Positions 8,980-21,099 of a stretch of 64,000 nucleotides of DNA are shown here, one piece after another. Made by a program: the position numbers and the translations under genes. A model generated the notes under the pieces. The model was not told the DNA's origin. It did no database searches and was given only the letters and a program-made list of their open reading frames with translations. Within the stretch, counting starts at the first letter, position 1. Each line of letters begins with the position of its first letter. Source of the stretch: Loripinus fragilis (lineage: Eukaryota; Mollusca; Bivalvia; Lucinida; Lucinidae); the NCBI GenBank assembly GCA_964019695.1, contig CAXHUL010000535.1, forward strand, positions 1 to 64,000, written 5' to 3'.

Positions 8980-9940
8980 AATTGACACTTTGACCCCATC
9001 CCAAGGTCACCAGTTTGATCGTAGGTTAAAATTTTTCAGTGTATCCTGGTCTACTGCTCATCCCTGTTGATTTGATATGCCACATGACCATGTTCAGAAA
9101 ATTAAATTTTTGACCCCTCCCCAAGGCCCCAGGGGGCAGGGACCCAAAAAATTGTGCGGGTGCATGTGCCATTCATGTGAGTAACTCACACACGAAATCT
9201 GGTTGAATTTCTAAAAAAAAAAATTTTGAACCCCCCAGCCCCCCCCCCCCCCCCCCCCCCTCCCCTACGGTACCCCTAAGTCCCACCTCCGGGCCATGAC
9301 CCAGGCGGCTGAATGAAAATCCCATCCGATATGTTTTATATCTTTCATTTGTGGGAAGATACACAAAGTTTGGTTTAAAAATCTTTGAAATTGACCTTTT
9401 AATTCAGATTCAATGATATTTGACCTTTTGGCCCCTCCCCAAGGCCCCAGGGGGTGGGGACCCCAAAAATGGCACCGGTGCATATGCCTTTCATGTAAGA
9501 AACTCACACACCATTATTGGATGAATTTCGGAAAAAAATTTTTTTGACCCCCCCAGCCCCCCCACGGTACCCCCAAGTCCGACCCCTAGGGCATGACCCA
9601 GGCCGCCAAATGAAAATCCCGTCTGATATGTTTAATATCTTTCATGTGTGAGAAGACACACAAAGTTTGGTTAAAAAATCTTTCAAATTGACTTTGTAAT
9701 TGAGTTTTAATGATATTTGATGATATTTGACCTTTTGGCCCCTCCCCAGGGCCCCAGGGGGCGGGGCCAAAAAAAAATGTGCCGTTGCACGCCCCATTCA
9801 TGTGAGCAACCCACACACCAAATTTGGTTGGATTTCGTCCAATGGTTTAGGAGGAGATAGCGTGACGGACGGACGGACAGACGGACGGACGGAGGTGATT
9901 GCAATATCCCCATCGCTTTTTTAAAAAAGCGTGGGGATAA
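8980..9940. repeat. Modular mollusc-type repeat, three diverged tandem units with (GGAC)n tail
   Basis: Units of about 300 bp recur at about 9000, 9310 and 9600. Each has a G/C-rich box (CTCCCCAAGGCCCCAGGGGG-like at 9117, 9435 and 9737). The last unit ends in a GGAC/GGACA tetranucleotide run (9865-9895) and a terminal hairpin around CGCTTTTTTAAAAAAGCG. A related element with the same tail and hairpin style lies at 50070-50750. A poly-C run interrupts it at 9239-9260. Confidence 0.7.
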
Positions 9941-10092
9941 AAACTGTCTACCACACCGAAAATAGGATAAAACATTTCAACACACAATATAATGCGCATT
10001 TTTAGATAAAAAATAGTGTAGGAACACACCGCTGTCAATGATTTTGTTTCATCTTTTTGATAACAGCAGGTTTTCACGGATTAATCCTTCAT

Positions 10093-10116
10093 TTATGCGC
10101 GGATCCAGACAGTCTC

Positions 10117-10153
<37 letters not shown>

Positions 10154-10350
10154 TGGGGCAACTTTGACTTTTCTTTTAAATTGACGAGAGTAGAGACGAG
10201 AGAGGATCCAAATACCACTATAAGCGGGCCATCATTGGCCCGCCAGCGATCCGCCATATATATGGCGTTTCGCTGACGTGCCGATGATGGCCCAACATTG
10301 AAGGCTGGCTTGGTAGCTTTGTGATTTTGTTCAGGGGATCCGGACACCTG
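10093..10350. repeat. Palindrome-bearing dispersed repeat, copy 1
   Basis: Starts near ATGCGCGGATCCAG and ends near CAGGGGATCCGG. The second copy is at 19525-19762. Inside is a 68-bp imperfect palindrome (10226-10293, GGGCCATCAT...ATGATGGCCC) centred on ATATATAT. A poly-G run of 34 (10119-10152) is inserted near its left end. Confidence 0.7.
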
Positions 10351-11350
10351 TATTGCTAGGAAACAGACTGATACATGTCTTCGTTTTTTACTGTCTATAG
10401 GTAAACAATGCATATTGTTTCTAGCGTTTCAACCGTCGTGCGAACATGCAAAGACGCGTCTGTGCAGGTTGATTAGCATGTTGTGTTTGTTTTTTTTGCC
10501 AGGAAATAAAACAAAAGGTTCTGACGCCAAGTCCATGACACATTGTGAGATTTTTGCATCGAAATTTAAATGACATTACGATAAACAAACAAAGTATAAA
10601 TCAAATATCTAACGTCTAACGCTTGAGAATATTAGTTTTGTCGGCACGTTTCGCTTCGTCCGTTTTTTTTTTTTTTTATTTGCTTAACGTCCCACAAACC
10701 AATTTTTCAGTCATGTCGGGACAGTGATATGGTTCTTTTTGGTAAGTAAATGTGTCTTTCTCATTGACACAACACGACCACCCGAGTTAGAAACGAACTT
10801 AGTTAAAAGAGTTTTTTATTTTTCTATTTTCTTGCCATCTTGAAAAAGTATCGTAATGCTGTTTGAATTTCGATTAAAATGTCTTACGGGAAGGATGATT
10901 TTCTCGACTGGGATGATGGAGGACTGGATTTAGGGACATAGATTTTGATATTTTTGTTTCATCTACTTTGATAAAAGCAGGTATTCAGGGATTAACTCTT
11001 CAAATAAAAGCAGTTACATTGTATAAGAATAAATTAATCAATGTGATTTTAAGGAATGTGCGGCGATCTTACAACCCAATTAGGCTTAATTAAAGCTTCA
11101 AAGCGTGGATCACGTTTGCGACCCGAAACAAACCTAGTACAATGTTTCTTTGATCAGCATTATCATGAAAATAAAGAGAACAAAATTCTTTGAAAAGAAC
11201 AATAAATGAAAACAAATACAAATATTGGCTTCGAGCTGTGGTATAGTGTTCTCAATATGTTTTTTAAAGCAACCCTATCGTGTTAGGTATCAAATTAAAG
11301 CAAAAAAATAAGAACATTACAGTTACATTCTTTGTTTTGCTTTTATTTGA
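10351..11350. other. Non-coding, nothing recognised
   Basis: AT-rich. A T-run is followed by ATTTGCTTAACGTCCCAC near 10664-10700, which looks like the end of a short interspersed repeat. No gene was seen. Confidence 0.4.
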
Positions 11351-11696
11351 TGTCCGAAGATGTCAGAACTAAAACAAAAAAGTTTGATACACACAGTTAT
11401 CCATTTCTTTTATTACGATCGGTTAAGTATCGAATTTTAGCCAGCACTTACCTGGATTTTCGACTCGATAATGCGTAGGTAAAAATTACCCCTAAATGTA
11501 TTGGAGTTTCCTCTCCGGTGTATATTGCTTCGAGATACTTCCTTCGAAGTATATATGCCTGATTCTCATAAGTTTGTACATTACCATTGGATTCGTGTAT
11601 ATATAAATCACGCTCGCACAGAAATAGCGTGTGTCGGAATTCGGTACAGTTTGCTTCAAAAGCAAAAAGAAAATCATCTGCATCAACAATGAGGAA
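11351..11696. repeat. Rearranged right copy of the 456-805 repeat
   Basis: About 11351-11535 is an inverted copy of 641-805, including the CAGGTAAGT motif on the minus strand. About 11557-11696 is a direct copy of 456-597, including the TATATATAAAT motif. The two parts are therefore in opposite relative orientation to the left copy. Confidence 0.6.
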
Positions 11697-12700
11697 AAAA
11701 ACGGTATAAAATTGATTAAATCTTGCTGAATATTATGTAAACTTGTTAAGCACATGGTATTTAACAAATTAAAAATCTTACTTGCACGCGAGAAAATTCT
11801 TTAATTCCAATTATTCCAGTGCAAATTCAGCTCGTCTGTCAAATTTCAGCCATCTTGCAAGATCACGTGACCTTATCATGATTTTAAAGAGGCTGTCTAG
11901 ACAAGTATACTTCAGCAAAAAGTTGAGACCATGTCAAGTCACTTCCAGTTAAAATCCAATTAAATGACTGTGATGATTTATTATGGATGTCTGAGAGTCA
12001 CATATATATTTGCTGTGGTGAGTAGAAATTACATTTTCCTCTGTCCACACTGTCACCAATACATTCAAATCACCCTAAAGTGTACATATGTTATAATTTC
12101 ACAAGTTATTTTTGCATAATTGATATTCTGAGTTAGTCAATTTTGTGATGTTTAAAAATCGTTGGTGTAACTGAAATGATGGTAGGTTAATGATTTCCTG
12201 TGAATTTTAAACAGCATGCACAAAAAATCCATTTTAACACTAAACCAGATAGATAAGTGCATTAACTTTTTTCTAGGGTATAGAAAAAAATATTCCCTCC
12301 ATGGAGCCTCTATTTAGCATCGACCAATCAAAATGCACAAATCCATTGAGTAGCTTCTAGATGACTCAGACCAGGCATGGTGATCTATTTTTAGGTTGTT
12401 TTTTTTTTACAATGTTGAACGAGTTGGAAAATTTTTGAGTTTGTTAGTTGATATTTTACATGTTAGTGTTTTGTTTGCAAAAATATTCCTTGCTGATACT
12501 ATACCCTAAATGCACATGCGCTACATTTGAAATTTAACATGCACGAATCGGCGAGTAAACAACATATAGTCCGTTTCAAATAATGGCTGTGAAAGTCTCA
12601 AAGAGACTTCTTGCTTATTTTGTAATTTTCATAGCAAACAAAGTAATTAAATATGTTTTTGGGGATTTTATGATTAACTGAGATGGAATCTATCTCCAGT
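11697..12700. other. Non-coding, nothing recognised
   Basis: AT-rich sequence without a credible coding frame or clear repeat structure. Confidence 0.4.
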
Positions 12701-12703
12701 GGC

Positions 12704-12880
12704 CTCACCTGGAATTCCCATATCGACCGTGTAACTGCTAATGCAAATCAGACTCTTGGGTTTATCTAACGAAATATAAAAACTAAGATGCCTAAGGTTC
12801 CTGAAGCGGCTTAACATTCCCTTGTAAGACCCCAGTTAGAATATGCTTTGGCTTGTTGTTGGCCCTTTGGCCAAAGTATC
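12704..12880 (+). pseudogene. LINE reverse transcriptase C-terminal fragment, decayed
   Basis: One frame reads LTWNSHIDRVTANANQTLGF, then stop codons, then LVRPQLEYALACCWP. This matches the region after the RT active site in Jockey/CR1-type LINEs (W..HI..V..KA...LGF ... LVRP.LEYA..VW.P). At least two in-frame stops show it is dead. It is short and truncated at both ends. Confidence 0.75.
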
Positions 12881-13057
12881 TCTCAGGTATGTTGGGTTCT
12901 CGGTAGATATAGCTACTCCTAGTAAAATCTCTCAAGTATGTTTTTTATAGCTAGTGTGTCAGGTTCAGTTGTTTAGTTATATTAATAAATTTCATAGTTT
13001 TGGGTAATTTATTGTTTGTCAAATCTTTTAGTTTTGGAGAGGAAATCTTCAAATATT

Positions 13058-13615
13058 TTAAAAGTTGATGCTGTCTCTAAAGGGTTTCAATGGATTGTCT
13101 TTGGATACTTCTAAGAATGTTTTCGCACTGAAGTTCTTGATTCCACAACTGTAAAACAATCTCGTTCTCAGCCTTTCACGTATATCCTCATACAGTGCAC
13201 AGTCTTCTATGAAGTGCTGAACACTCTCCGGATCCCCACATCTACAATTTGGTGAATCTTGCAAACCAGTCTTGTATCTATATTCATTCAGCCTACAGTA
13301 CCCTGTTCTGAGTTCAGATATAATTCTCTGTGTCTTGATGCTTTGCACAGGAACCGTCTGCACATTTACTGAAGGCCGGAGATCAAACAACTGTCTTCCT
13401 GTGGCTCCAGCCTCCCATCTCTTCTGCCATTTTATATTGCAGGATTCTTGAACTGCTGTCTTTATATCCAGTGCTGTAACCGGGTTGGTGACTTCAGGCA
13501 TTCTTTCGGCCTCTTCAGCAGCTGTCTTTGCTAATTGATCTGCAATTTTGTTACCAGCTATGTCTGCATGTCCCAGTGTCCATTTCAAGTTGATTTGGAT
13601 TTGTTCTTTTTCTAA
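13058..13615 (-). pseudogene. LINE RNase H C-terminal half and tail (3' part of the split LINE)
   Basis: The frame begins LEKEQIQINLKWTLGHADIAG and contains the last RNase H motif (GHADIAGNKIADQLAK), then the terminal Cys-His motif CRCGDPESVQHFIEDC common at the end of LINE polyproteins. It is open for about 180 codons and ends with a stop at 13058. The N-terminal half of the same RNase H lies at 20862 onward. Removing the 13616-20858 insertion and one TAA joins them in frame (ALKSL + EKEQIQ). It belongs to an RNase-H-bearing LINE group (I/Jockey-like); the exact clade is uncertain. Confidence 0.85.
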
Positions 13616-13800
13616 TAGTTGGCAATCAGAATTGAAAAAAGATGCATATTTTTGGTTTTGTTGGCATTTTTGAGTACATTTGTTAGACCACTTTTAACAT
13701 AATATTTAGCATGTATACAAAGCCTTAGGGGTGGATGCCAAGTCTGAATTTGCATATGAAGGCCAGAAATTAGGTCAAAGGTCATTGAGTGCAAAAATGA
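13616..13800 (+). repeat. Left terminal inverted repeat of the 7.2-kb element
   Basis: Pairs with 20684-20858, with mismatches and small indels. Shared blocks include TTGGCATTTTTGAGTACA and GGTGGATGCCAAGTCTG. A partial echo of GGTCAAAGGTCAT...AGTGCAA recurs at about 13950-13975. Confidence 0.75.
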
Positions 13801-16005
13801 GAAAATATGTACTACTGTAAAACAACTTTATCTTTTTATATGTAAACATATTTCATTTCAAGCCAAATTTTGTATGCTTATAGTTATAAGTCTGAAAAAC
13901 ATTGAGAAAATGTTTTTTATAACTAAATGTTCATATGTCGGCTTTGAAATGGGGTCAAAGGTCATCAAGTGCAATAATCCGAGCATTTTTACAAACTGTG
14001 TTTCTTTTTTTCTCTGGTCCAACAACAAGATGTTTTTTAAACTCTAAAAAGGGTAGAAGTCTTTCAGAAGGCTTAAATTAACATGTTTATTATTAAAGGA
14101 ACCCCTTTGGAAGCATCCTTTTTTTGGATTTTACAAAGACAAACATCGTAAGTTTTGTGCAATTATGACGGAAATTTTCCCTTATTTGGGCTAAACTGAG
14201 ATATGTGGGCTACTTTGAGAGTTTGCTGCACCTCTCAGAAAGTAAAACTATTTTCAGTTTGGGACATGTCTTGGGGCCTTAGAAACCCATAATTTAATAC
14301 GTTTTCTGTGGTCATTTTTCTATAAATCACCTGTAATCAACGTTACCCTACTGACATTGAAAATAACAGTACACACAATACAAGGCTAATGTTGATTTAT
14401 TTAATAGTATTAGTGAAACAGTTTAAGCATTAAATGTTTAAACTAGACATAAAAAACAATAACATACACCTGTGATATGTATTTCTGCTCGTCAGCGATA
14501 CTTATGTTACTTTTTGTACTAAATTGCAGATAATGACTTTACAAATTACATGTATTAGAATAAACCATGATACCTGGCCTGAAATATACATGATGTTGAT
14601 CTATATTCTAAGTGAAAATGTTCATTTTCATATATTTGAAGTTATTTATAACTTTAACTTGCAATAAAGCGAAAACAAGTAAATATTTAAATATGCTTAT
14701 TTGTATGTGATTTGTACCGGCTCCAGCATGTAATGCATAGCTGCTTACAGATTGATTTTTCTATTTACATTGCATTAGAATTGGCAAAATATATTTCATA
14801 ATGAAATCAAAATATAACTATATTAACAATAATGGATCTAAAATTGCTGCACATATATTAATGAGGTAACGTAGGTAACAAAAGGTGCCTTACATAAATG
14901 GATAAAGGTAGTAAATTGTTGTTAGGCTTATATTAAATTTGGGTCTGCTCTCCCCAATTCGTTTACTTATACTACACAAATTTTATTCTATATAAGACTT
15001 AACTTAAAAGAGTGCCATGGGTCGGTCTGCAATATGTGAATGTGGCATTTCCTGGTCTTATTCAATTACTTTTTGCAATTTGCTTGGCTCTTTTACATTC
15101 ATACTACAGTTCTCGGATTTCTACCAATGGTACATAACGATAAACATGCAATCTACATCATGATTTAAATATTGACTTAATATCAATAATTAAAATATCA
15201 TAGCAATATTTCATACCACTAGTGGCAAGGCAGGAATTAAGGCAGGGGTAGTGCTAAGTGTCTTCTAGAGCAGGTATAGGTTTTTGAAGATTGCAAATAT
15301 AACATCAACCAAAGCTTTCGTAGTACAGAACCAGCATGGTATATGTCCAAATATAGGGTGTTACATAGATCTAGTATTAAAGATTTTCCTTGTATGCTGA
15401 ATTCTTTTAATTTTCACTTTTCACTGTTGACAATTACATTATAAAATTAATTTATCATCTGTCCCCATTAAAATCTTCTATGTTTTGTTGAACTAGATTT
15501 CATATCAGATTGTAATGATAATTATCTTAATATATGCTGCAGCAATTCAGATAGAAACTATTCTGCTTGTTAATTATCTTAGACTAAGGATGGTCGAGGT
15601 AAGGTTACCTGAGCCACGTAGCAGTCTTGTAAAACATGTGAACATATTTCATGGTAACATAAGCAACAAATCATTCTAACGTTAGTGATACTTTATTTTA
15701 AAAATCAGTTGACTATTTTTTTCTGAAGCATAAAACAAAAACATGACTCCCAAAATTCACTAGTATGGTTTGCATCTCTGAAACTCACAGATTAAACTGA
15801 ATGTTAAAAAAGTAGTGTCACACGCAGCTGATTTCTTTGCTTTTCTTATTCACAAGGTAGTTTGTTTTTAGTTTTGTTTATGCACTATTTGAATTTGTTG
15901 AGCTATTTGTAACCCTAGTACATGTTTTATATATGTCCTATGAAAAGTGAGTTATGGTCTGTTAGTTGGTTTTAAAAGGTTTGCTAAATTAGGCTTATTG
16001 TGAAT
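13801..16005. other. Non-coding interior of the 7.2-kb element
   Basis: AT-rich sequence with no transposase or other coding frame recognised and no clear internal repeat. Confidence 0.5.
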
Positions 16006-18024
16006 AAATGTAATACAACTAAGAATAACCATTTCATTTTAAAGAAATAATTTCTTTTGCTGAATGCTTTGTATGAATACGTCATTTTATGCATTTATAT
16101 ATCCTTTTAAACATAAGATGTGTTTAAGTAGTTACTTACGTTACATACCATCGAAAATGTGAACAACATTGCTGACAACAGCTTGCAGAAAGCATTTGTA
16201 GCATGAACTTGCTCACTCTTGTACATATATCCTTGTAGATATTTGTGAAGACTAACACTGTTTGAAGTCTGTCTTGTATATAGTGAAAAGAAAGTAGTTC
16301 AGTTTTATTCAAGAGTAATGCCATATTAAACAACACATTTCGAGTATGTTACCAGTTACAAGTGCTATCCAATCTGATATATTGCACTTGTATCTAGGAG
16401 CAGTAGATGTATACATTAATGTACATCACCTACCCTATATGCAATCAATCCCTGTCTTAGCAAATCGTCATGGTTAACAGATAGATTCTACACTAGAACA
16501 GGCGAGTTAACTACCTTAGGATCTTATATACATCAAGCAAATCGGAGATGTTAAACCAATTGATTATGCTAGTAAATGTACATATTAGATAACCATTTCA
16601 GGACACATTTACAAGTGCTATCCAATCTGTTACCAGTTACAAGTGCTATCCAATCTGATATATTGCACTTGTATCTAGGAGCAGTAGATGTATACATTAA
16701 TGTACATCACCTACCCTATATGCAATCAATCCCTGTCTTAGCAAATCGTCATGGTTAACAGATAGATTCTACACTAGAACAGGCGAGTTAACTACCTTAG
16801 GATCTTATATACATCAAGCAAATCGGAGATGTTAAACCAATTGATTATGCTAGTAAATGTACATATTAGATAACCATTTCAAGACACATTTACTCTTAAT
16901 ACTAAGAAATGACCTCAAACTGTTGGAAAACTACGAACACAATCAAATCATCAGGTGCTCCAATATGGTGAATGCCTGTATTTCCCAAGAAGTCACCAGA
17001 CATCTGTTTTGGGGAAATTTAATTTGGAATAAAACTTGCATTGACATTTTACAGTTAAAAAGAATTACATAAAGAAACACATGCCAATAACCTTAAAGCA
17101 TTTGATCTCTAGCATCATTGCAAAAAAATAGTAAGCAAAGTATGTTTAATACTGATACTTAGAATTGAATTTATCGACACTGAAACAATTACAATGCATA
17201 AAAGTTGTGCTGTGAAAGACATAGATATATATTTTATGGTATCTTAAAATTAGAGTAACCTTTGATATCATATCTATACTGCTTCTTTATATGGATGAAT
17301 GCATTTACACAAGCAGCCTGATTTCAAAGAAATGCTGCTTTTGAATCAACATCATTTTATTAATATGTGCAAATGAAAGGACACCCTTTCAATTAAATGT
17401 TAAAAGTTATATGGAGGATTACCCTTAATGTCAGGGCTATCTCCACGATATACCCCAAGAAAAGCTAACAATGTTTTCACTGGATCGTCATTATTAGAAA
17501 TGTACCTGTATATTAGCTTTATGTTATGTATGTTACCATCTGCTAACAGGCCGATGTGAAGACCAATGTGAGGAGTATATATTTCTTCCAGTATATGGTA
17601 TTTACCATATCCTATCATAGTTTCAACACGCCTGATGTTTTATGAAAGGAGGCTTGGTCTTTGTGTTTCATGAAGCTATGCTTAGTATATGCAATTAACA
17701 GGTAGTGGCCATGTAAATAGCGTTTTACAATTACTCATACATGGGAACAAACACAACAGATGTGTGAAATGAGAAAAGAAATATATTTTAGTCCTATAAG
17801 CATGAGATCATGGCCAAGTCCTTCATGAAAGCTGTAGCTAGGAACATATACCTTTGAGAAATGACTCAATTTTAGATGGTAAAATGTAACGTAAGTAACT
17901 ACTTAAACACATCTTATGTTTAAAAGGATATATAAATGCATAAAATGACGTATTCATACAAAGCATTCAGCAAAAGAAATTATTTCTTTAAAATGAAATG
18001 GTTATTCTTAGTTGTATTACATTT
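16006..18024. mobile_element. 2.0-kb non-autonomous element with 141-bp terminal inverted repeats
   Basis: 16006-16146 and 17884-18024 are near-perfect inverted repeats of 141 bp, running from AAATGTAATACAACTAAG to TTACTTACGTTACAT. The interior lacks a transposase and carries a near-identical tandem duplication (period 281 bp). No convincing target duplication is visible at the ends. The high arm identity suggests recent origin or conversion. Superfamily not assigned. Confidence 0.8.
16348..16891 (+). repeat. Near-identical tandem duplication, period 281 bp
   Basis: The block 16348-16610 (from GTTACCAGTTACAAGTGC to GGACACATTTAC) recurs at 16629-16891 with only about one difference seen. A short third piece (ACAAGTGCTATCCAATCTG) sits between them at 16610-16628. 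It lies inside the 2.0-kb TIR element. Confidence 0.9.
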
Positions 18025-18385
18025 TAATTTATTTTATACAGTTACGCGCTTTACATGCCTATTATGAATATTTGACCGCGGGAAACTTAGTAAATCATTG
18101 CTTTCTAAACATGATTGACACACACCTAGCAGGATAGCAATAAAAAAATTCTTCCATTAGGATAGAAGGGATCTTCAAATTTGAGTTTTGCCCCTATATA
18201 CATAGAATATTGCTACAATTTTCACCGATTTTGCACTTAAATGACCTTTGATCCAAACACACATCATACCTTGATGATGATGTTTGTTTATATAGCATGG
18301 CTGTATTATCCAAAAGAGATTTTGCATTACTTTTAATCATAATTTTGGACAGCTAATTAATAAAAACGCTAAAATCTGACGTATA

Positions 18386-20678
18386 CGGTAAATGTTCTAA
18401 AATTACGAACACTCTAAAATTACGAACACCTAAAATTATCGCCGAAAATAATTTTTAAAACATCCTAAAAAATCGAACACTGCCCTTTTTTGGAAAAGTG
18501 AATTTCTAAAATTACGAACACAAGTTATTTTCGGCGGAAAATCGATGTCCGGTTATCTGTTTGTCCCATCTGTGTTCGGTATACTTCTACCGTATAGCAC
18601 GTGAGCGGTGGCGAGATTTGGAAGGTTCCATTATGCTTAGATGGGTAATCTGGCACGTGACGTTCTGCGCGCGACCTTATACTTTTTGTCTGCTAATTGT
18701 GCGATAAGATAAAAAGCAAGAGCGCATTAAAAGCACGGACTTTACTACATGTACGCATGTACGTGACAAAGGCCATGCATATTATTGGTATCGGCTGTCT
18801 ATGTATCTACTCGGTCCGAGGTATCGGAGGAAACAGTGCAGGTTACTTGCAGCGTGTTCAAATAAAACCCTTAATTGTCGAAATTTTTACCTATAAGAAG
18901 CAGTTTATTTGAGTTCTTCAGCAATTAACATGGATTGACATTAAACAGACATGCCTCGGGCAAGGATTAGGAGTTACAATTACCGCGAGAAAACGCACAT
19001 CAAAGCTTATATGTTCACCATGAAGTACTTAGGTCGTACGTTGCCTGGTCATCTTCTTGTCTGTCAAAATTAAACATTTGCAAACGGTAGATCTTATTAC
19101 TTAAAAAAAAACAAACATATAAACCACAGCGTTAATAAACAACCGAGTAAATTTGCTAAGTTTGTTTATATACAAAAGGGCCTTTTCCAGCGATATGGCC
19201 TGAGTCGTTCATCCATTTGACATAAAAGCGGTGATGCTTGACATACCTGATCTACTCCCCAACTTTATGTGTGTCATGGTGATTATTGCATGCAAATTTG
19301 CGCAGACTCGTCTGAGTCTTTGTCGCATGTTGTACTAGTAATGAAAAATGTCCGTCGCCGCAGTTTTTCAATCGAACAGGTTCACAAACTTTGATAGCAG
19401 GTCGTAAAAGTAGAGAGAGAGAGTCTGCATGGTGCTTGCACAGGAATCTTTTGTTTTGGCTTGTTTTCTTAGAATCTCGAAACACAATGTTTGGATCTTG
19501 TTACAACTGCTTCCGATGAGGACCCATGCGCGGATCCAGAAAGTTTTGTCAGAGGGGATCCAACTCTGCAACTCTGATAACGTTTTTTTCTTTTCTTTTT
19601 TTAGAGGAGAGAGGATCCAAATATCACTAAAATCGGGCCATCATCGGCCCGCCAGCGAAACGCCATTTAAATGGCGTTTTGCTGGGGTGCCGATGATGGC
19701 CCAACGTTGAATGCTGGCTTGGTAGCTTTGAGAATTTCAGGGGATCCGGTCCAGTATTGCTAAAATGTTCTATATTTTTGTGATTTTCGGGGGAGGGGGT
19801 CTGGACCCCCTGACCCCTGTCCCGCGTGGGACCGGCCAATGTATATACTGAAAATCCATCTTATCGTGCGCATCGGCTTTGCGTACTTTCAATAGCATGC
19901 ACAAACTTTTATATTGGCGAAACATTCTTTCCTGAGTTCCATTCGGGTATGATCTGGATCCAAACCGTTTTTGCAAATGTAAATAGAGAGAAAGAGAGAG
20001 ATAGAGAGACTGGTGCATGCACATCCTTTCTGGAGTGCATCGGCGGATCGGCAAGTAGAGAGAGAGAGAGAGATGCGTGTGTGTGTGTTCTTTTTGAATT
20101 TCGTCATTTTTTTAACTCTTAGAACTTGCCTACGTATTTCAAAGTTTCATGTAGATCTTTGCAAAAAATTCTAATCGTACGAGATGTCTTCGAGTGACTG
20201 TATTACAATGTAAACTGGAAGTCGGCATTTGCGCAGATGGCAAGGAAGAACCGTAAAGTGTAGCGATTCATCGGTTGTCCGAGACGAGTGAACATAGGAG
20301 ACCCTGCTTATCGAATAGTTAAATAAGTGGACTTTTACGACTTGTAAGTAAATTGAGTGTCATAACATGCACGTGCCACGCGCTGGACATTTTACTGGCT
20401 CAGTCCGCAAGTATTTAGTGGCGTTTTTTATAAGAATTAAAGATTTTAACAAGATATGAGAAAAGAAAAAAAAGAGTAGATAGCGCAGAATCATATCGCC
20501 TTGTTTTCAACACGTTTCTATCGCATTTTTACATGCATATATACCGTTTTTGCTCATGATAAAGACCACATTCTAAAATTACGAACACTAGCACTTTTTC
20601 TGAAACGTAATTTCTAAAATTACGAACAGCGGAAAAAATAATTATTTTTTCGTGTTCGTAATTTTAGAACATTTACCG
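18386..20678. mobile_element. 2.3-kb TIR element with TA target duplication and subterminal repeats
   Basis: Left end CGGTAAATGTTCTAAAATTA matches the inverted right end at 20649-20678. TA flanks both ends (18384-18385, 20679-20680). The motif CTAAAATTACGAACAC is repeated at about 18396, 18413 and 18514, and at 20574 and 20612 near the right end, as subterminal sites. A TA duplication fits the Tc1/mariner/pogo superfamily. No transposase was found. The copy of the palindrome repeat (19525-19762) is nested inside. A short relative lies in the SIL1 3' region (53320-53540). Confidence 0.75.
19525..19762. repeat. Palindrome-bearing dispersed repeat, copy 2
   Basis: Similar to 10093-10350 from ATGCGCGGATCCAG to CAGGGGATCCGG. 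Its palindrome (19635-19702) has arms GGGCCATCATCGGC/GCCGATGATGGCCC and AACGCCAT/ATGGCGTT around a TTAA centre. The arms differ from copy 1 at compensating places only in part. Confidence 0.75.
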
Positions 20679-20683
20679 TATAC

Positions 20684-20858
20684 AAGAATTTGCACTCAGT
20701 TGACCTTTGACCTAATTCTGGGACTTTGGGGCATTTCCAGACTTGGCATCCACCCCTATCCTGCTTAAAACACATCAAGATACACTTTGAGCATGGATGC
20801 CAAAATGTACTCAAAAATGCCAACAGAATTTTTTTTTCAGGCCTTGGATGGCCAACTA
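20684..20858 (-). repeat. Right terminal inverted repeat of the 7.2-kb element
   Basis: Inverted partner of 13616-13800. It is cut on its inner side by the end of the TA-flanked 2.3-kb element at 20678-20680. Confidence 0.75.
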
Positions 20859-21099
20859 TAATGACTTTAATGCCTGGTTAATTTCTGCAATTACCTGTTT
20901 ATGTGAATTGTTTTGCCATCCAAGAGTTAAAATACCCACTGCTGATTGTGAATCTGAAAACAATGTGAACTCTTTAAATCTCCTCTTCTTAGCCTTCACC
21001 CTAACTTGGTCTAATGCAATTTTAATTGCCACTACTCCCCCAACAAAATAGAAGCCCTTCTTGCTACAGGCTGGTGCAAATCTATCCTCTCCTGGCTGG

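Larger units (their letters stand above)
13616..20858. mobile_element. 7.2-kb TIR element inserted in the LINE, TAA target duplication
   Basis: Ends are TAGTTGGCAATC at left and the inverted TAGTTGGCCATCC at right. The inverted similarity continues for about 170 bp (TTGGCATTTTTGAGTACATTT, then GGGGTGGATGCCAAGTCTG, then TTAGGTCAAAGGTCA). Both sides are flanked by TAA (13613-13615, 20859-20861). Excising the element plus one TAA restores the LINE reading frame. A TWA 3-bp duplication fits PIF/Harbinger elements, but I see no transposase, so it is a non-autonomous or gutted copy enlarged by nested elements (16006-18024, 18386-20678). Confidence 0.8.

Noticed and set aside
19252..20122. Several overlapping frames of 70-98 codons on both strands
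   Set aside because: They cross the palindrome repeat and GA-rich microsatellite runs and have no recognisable domain.
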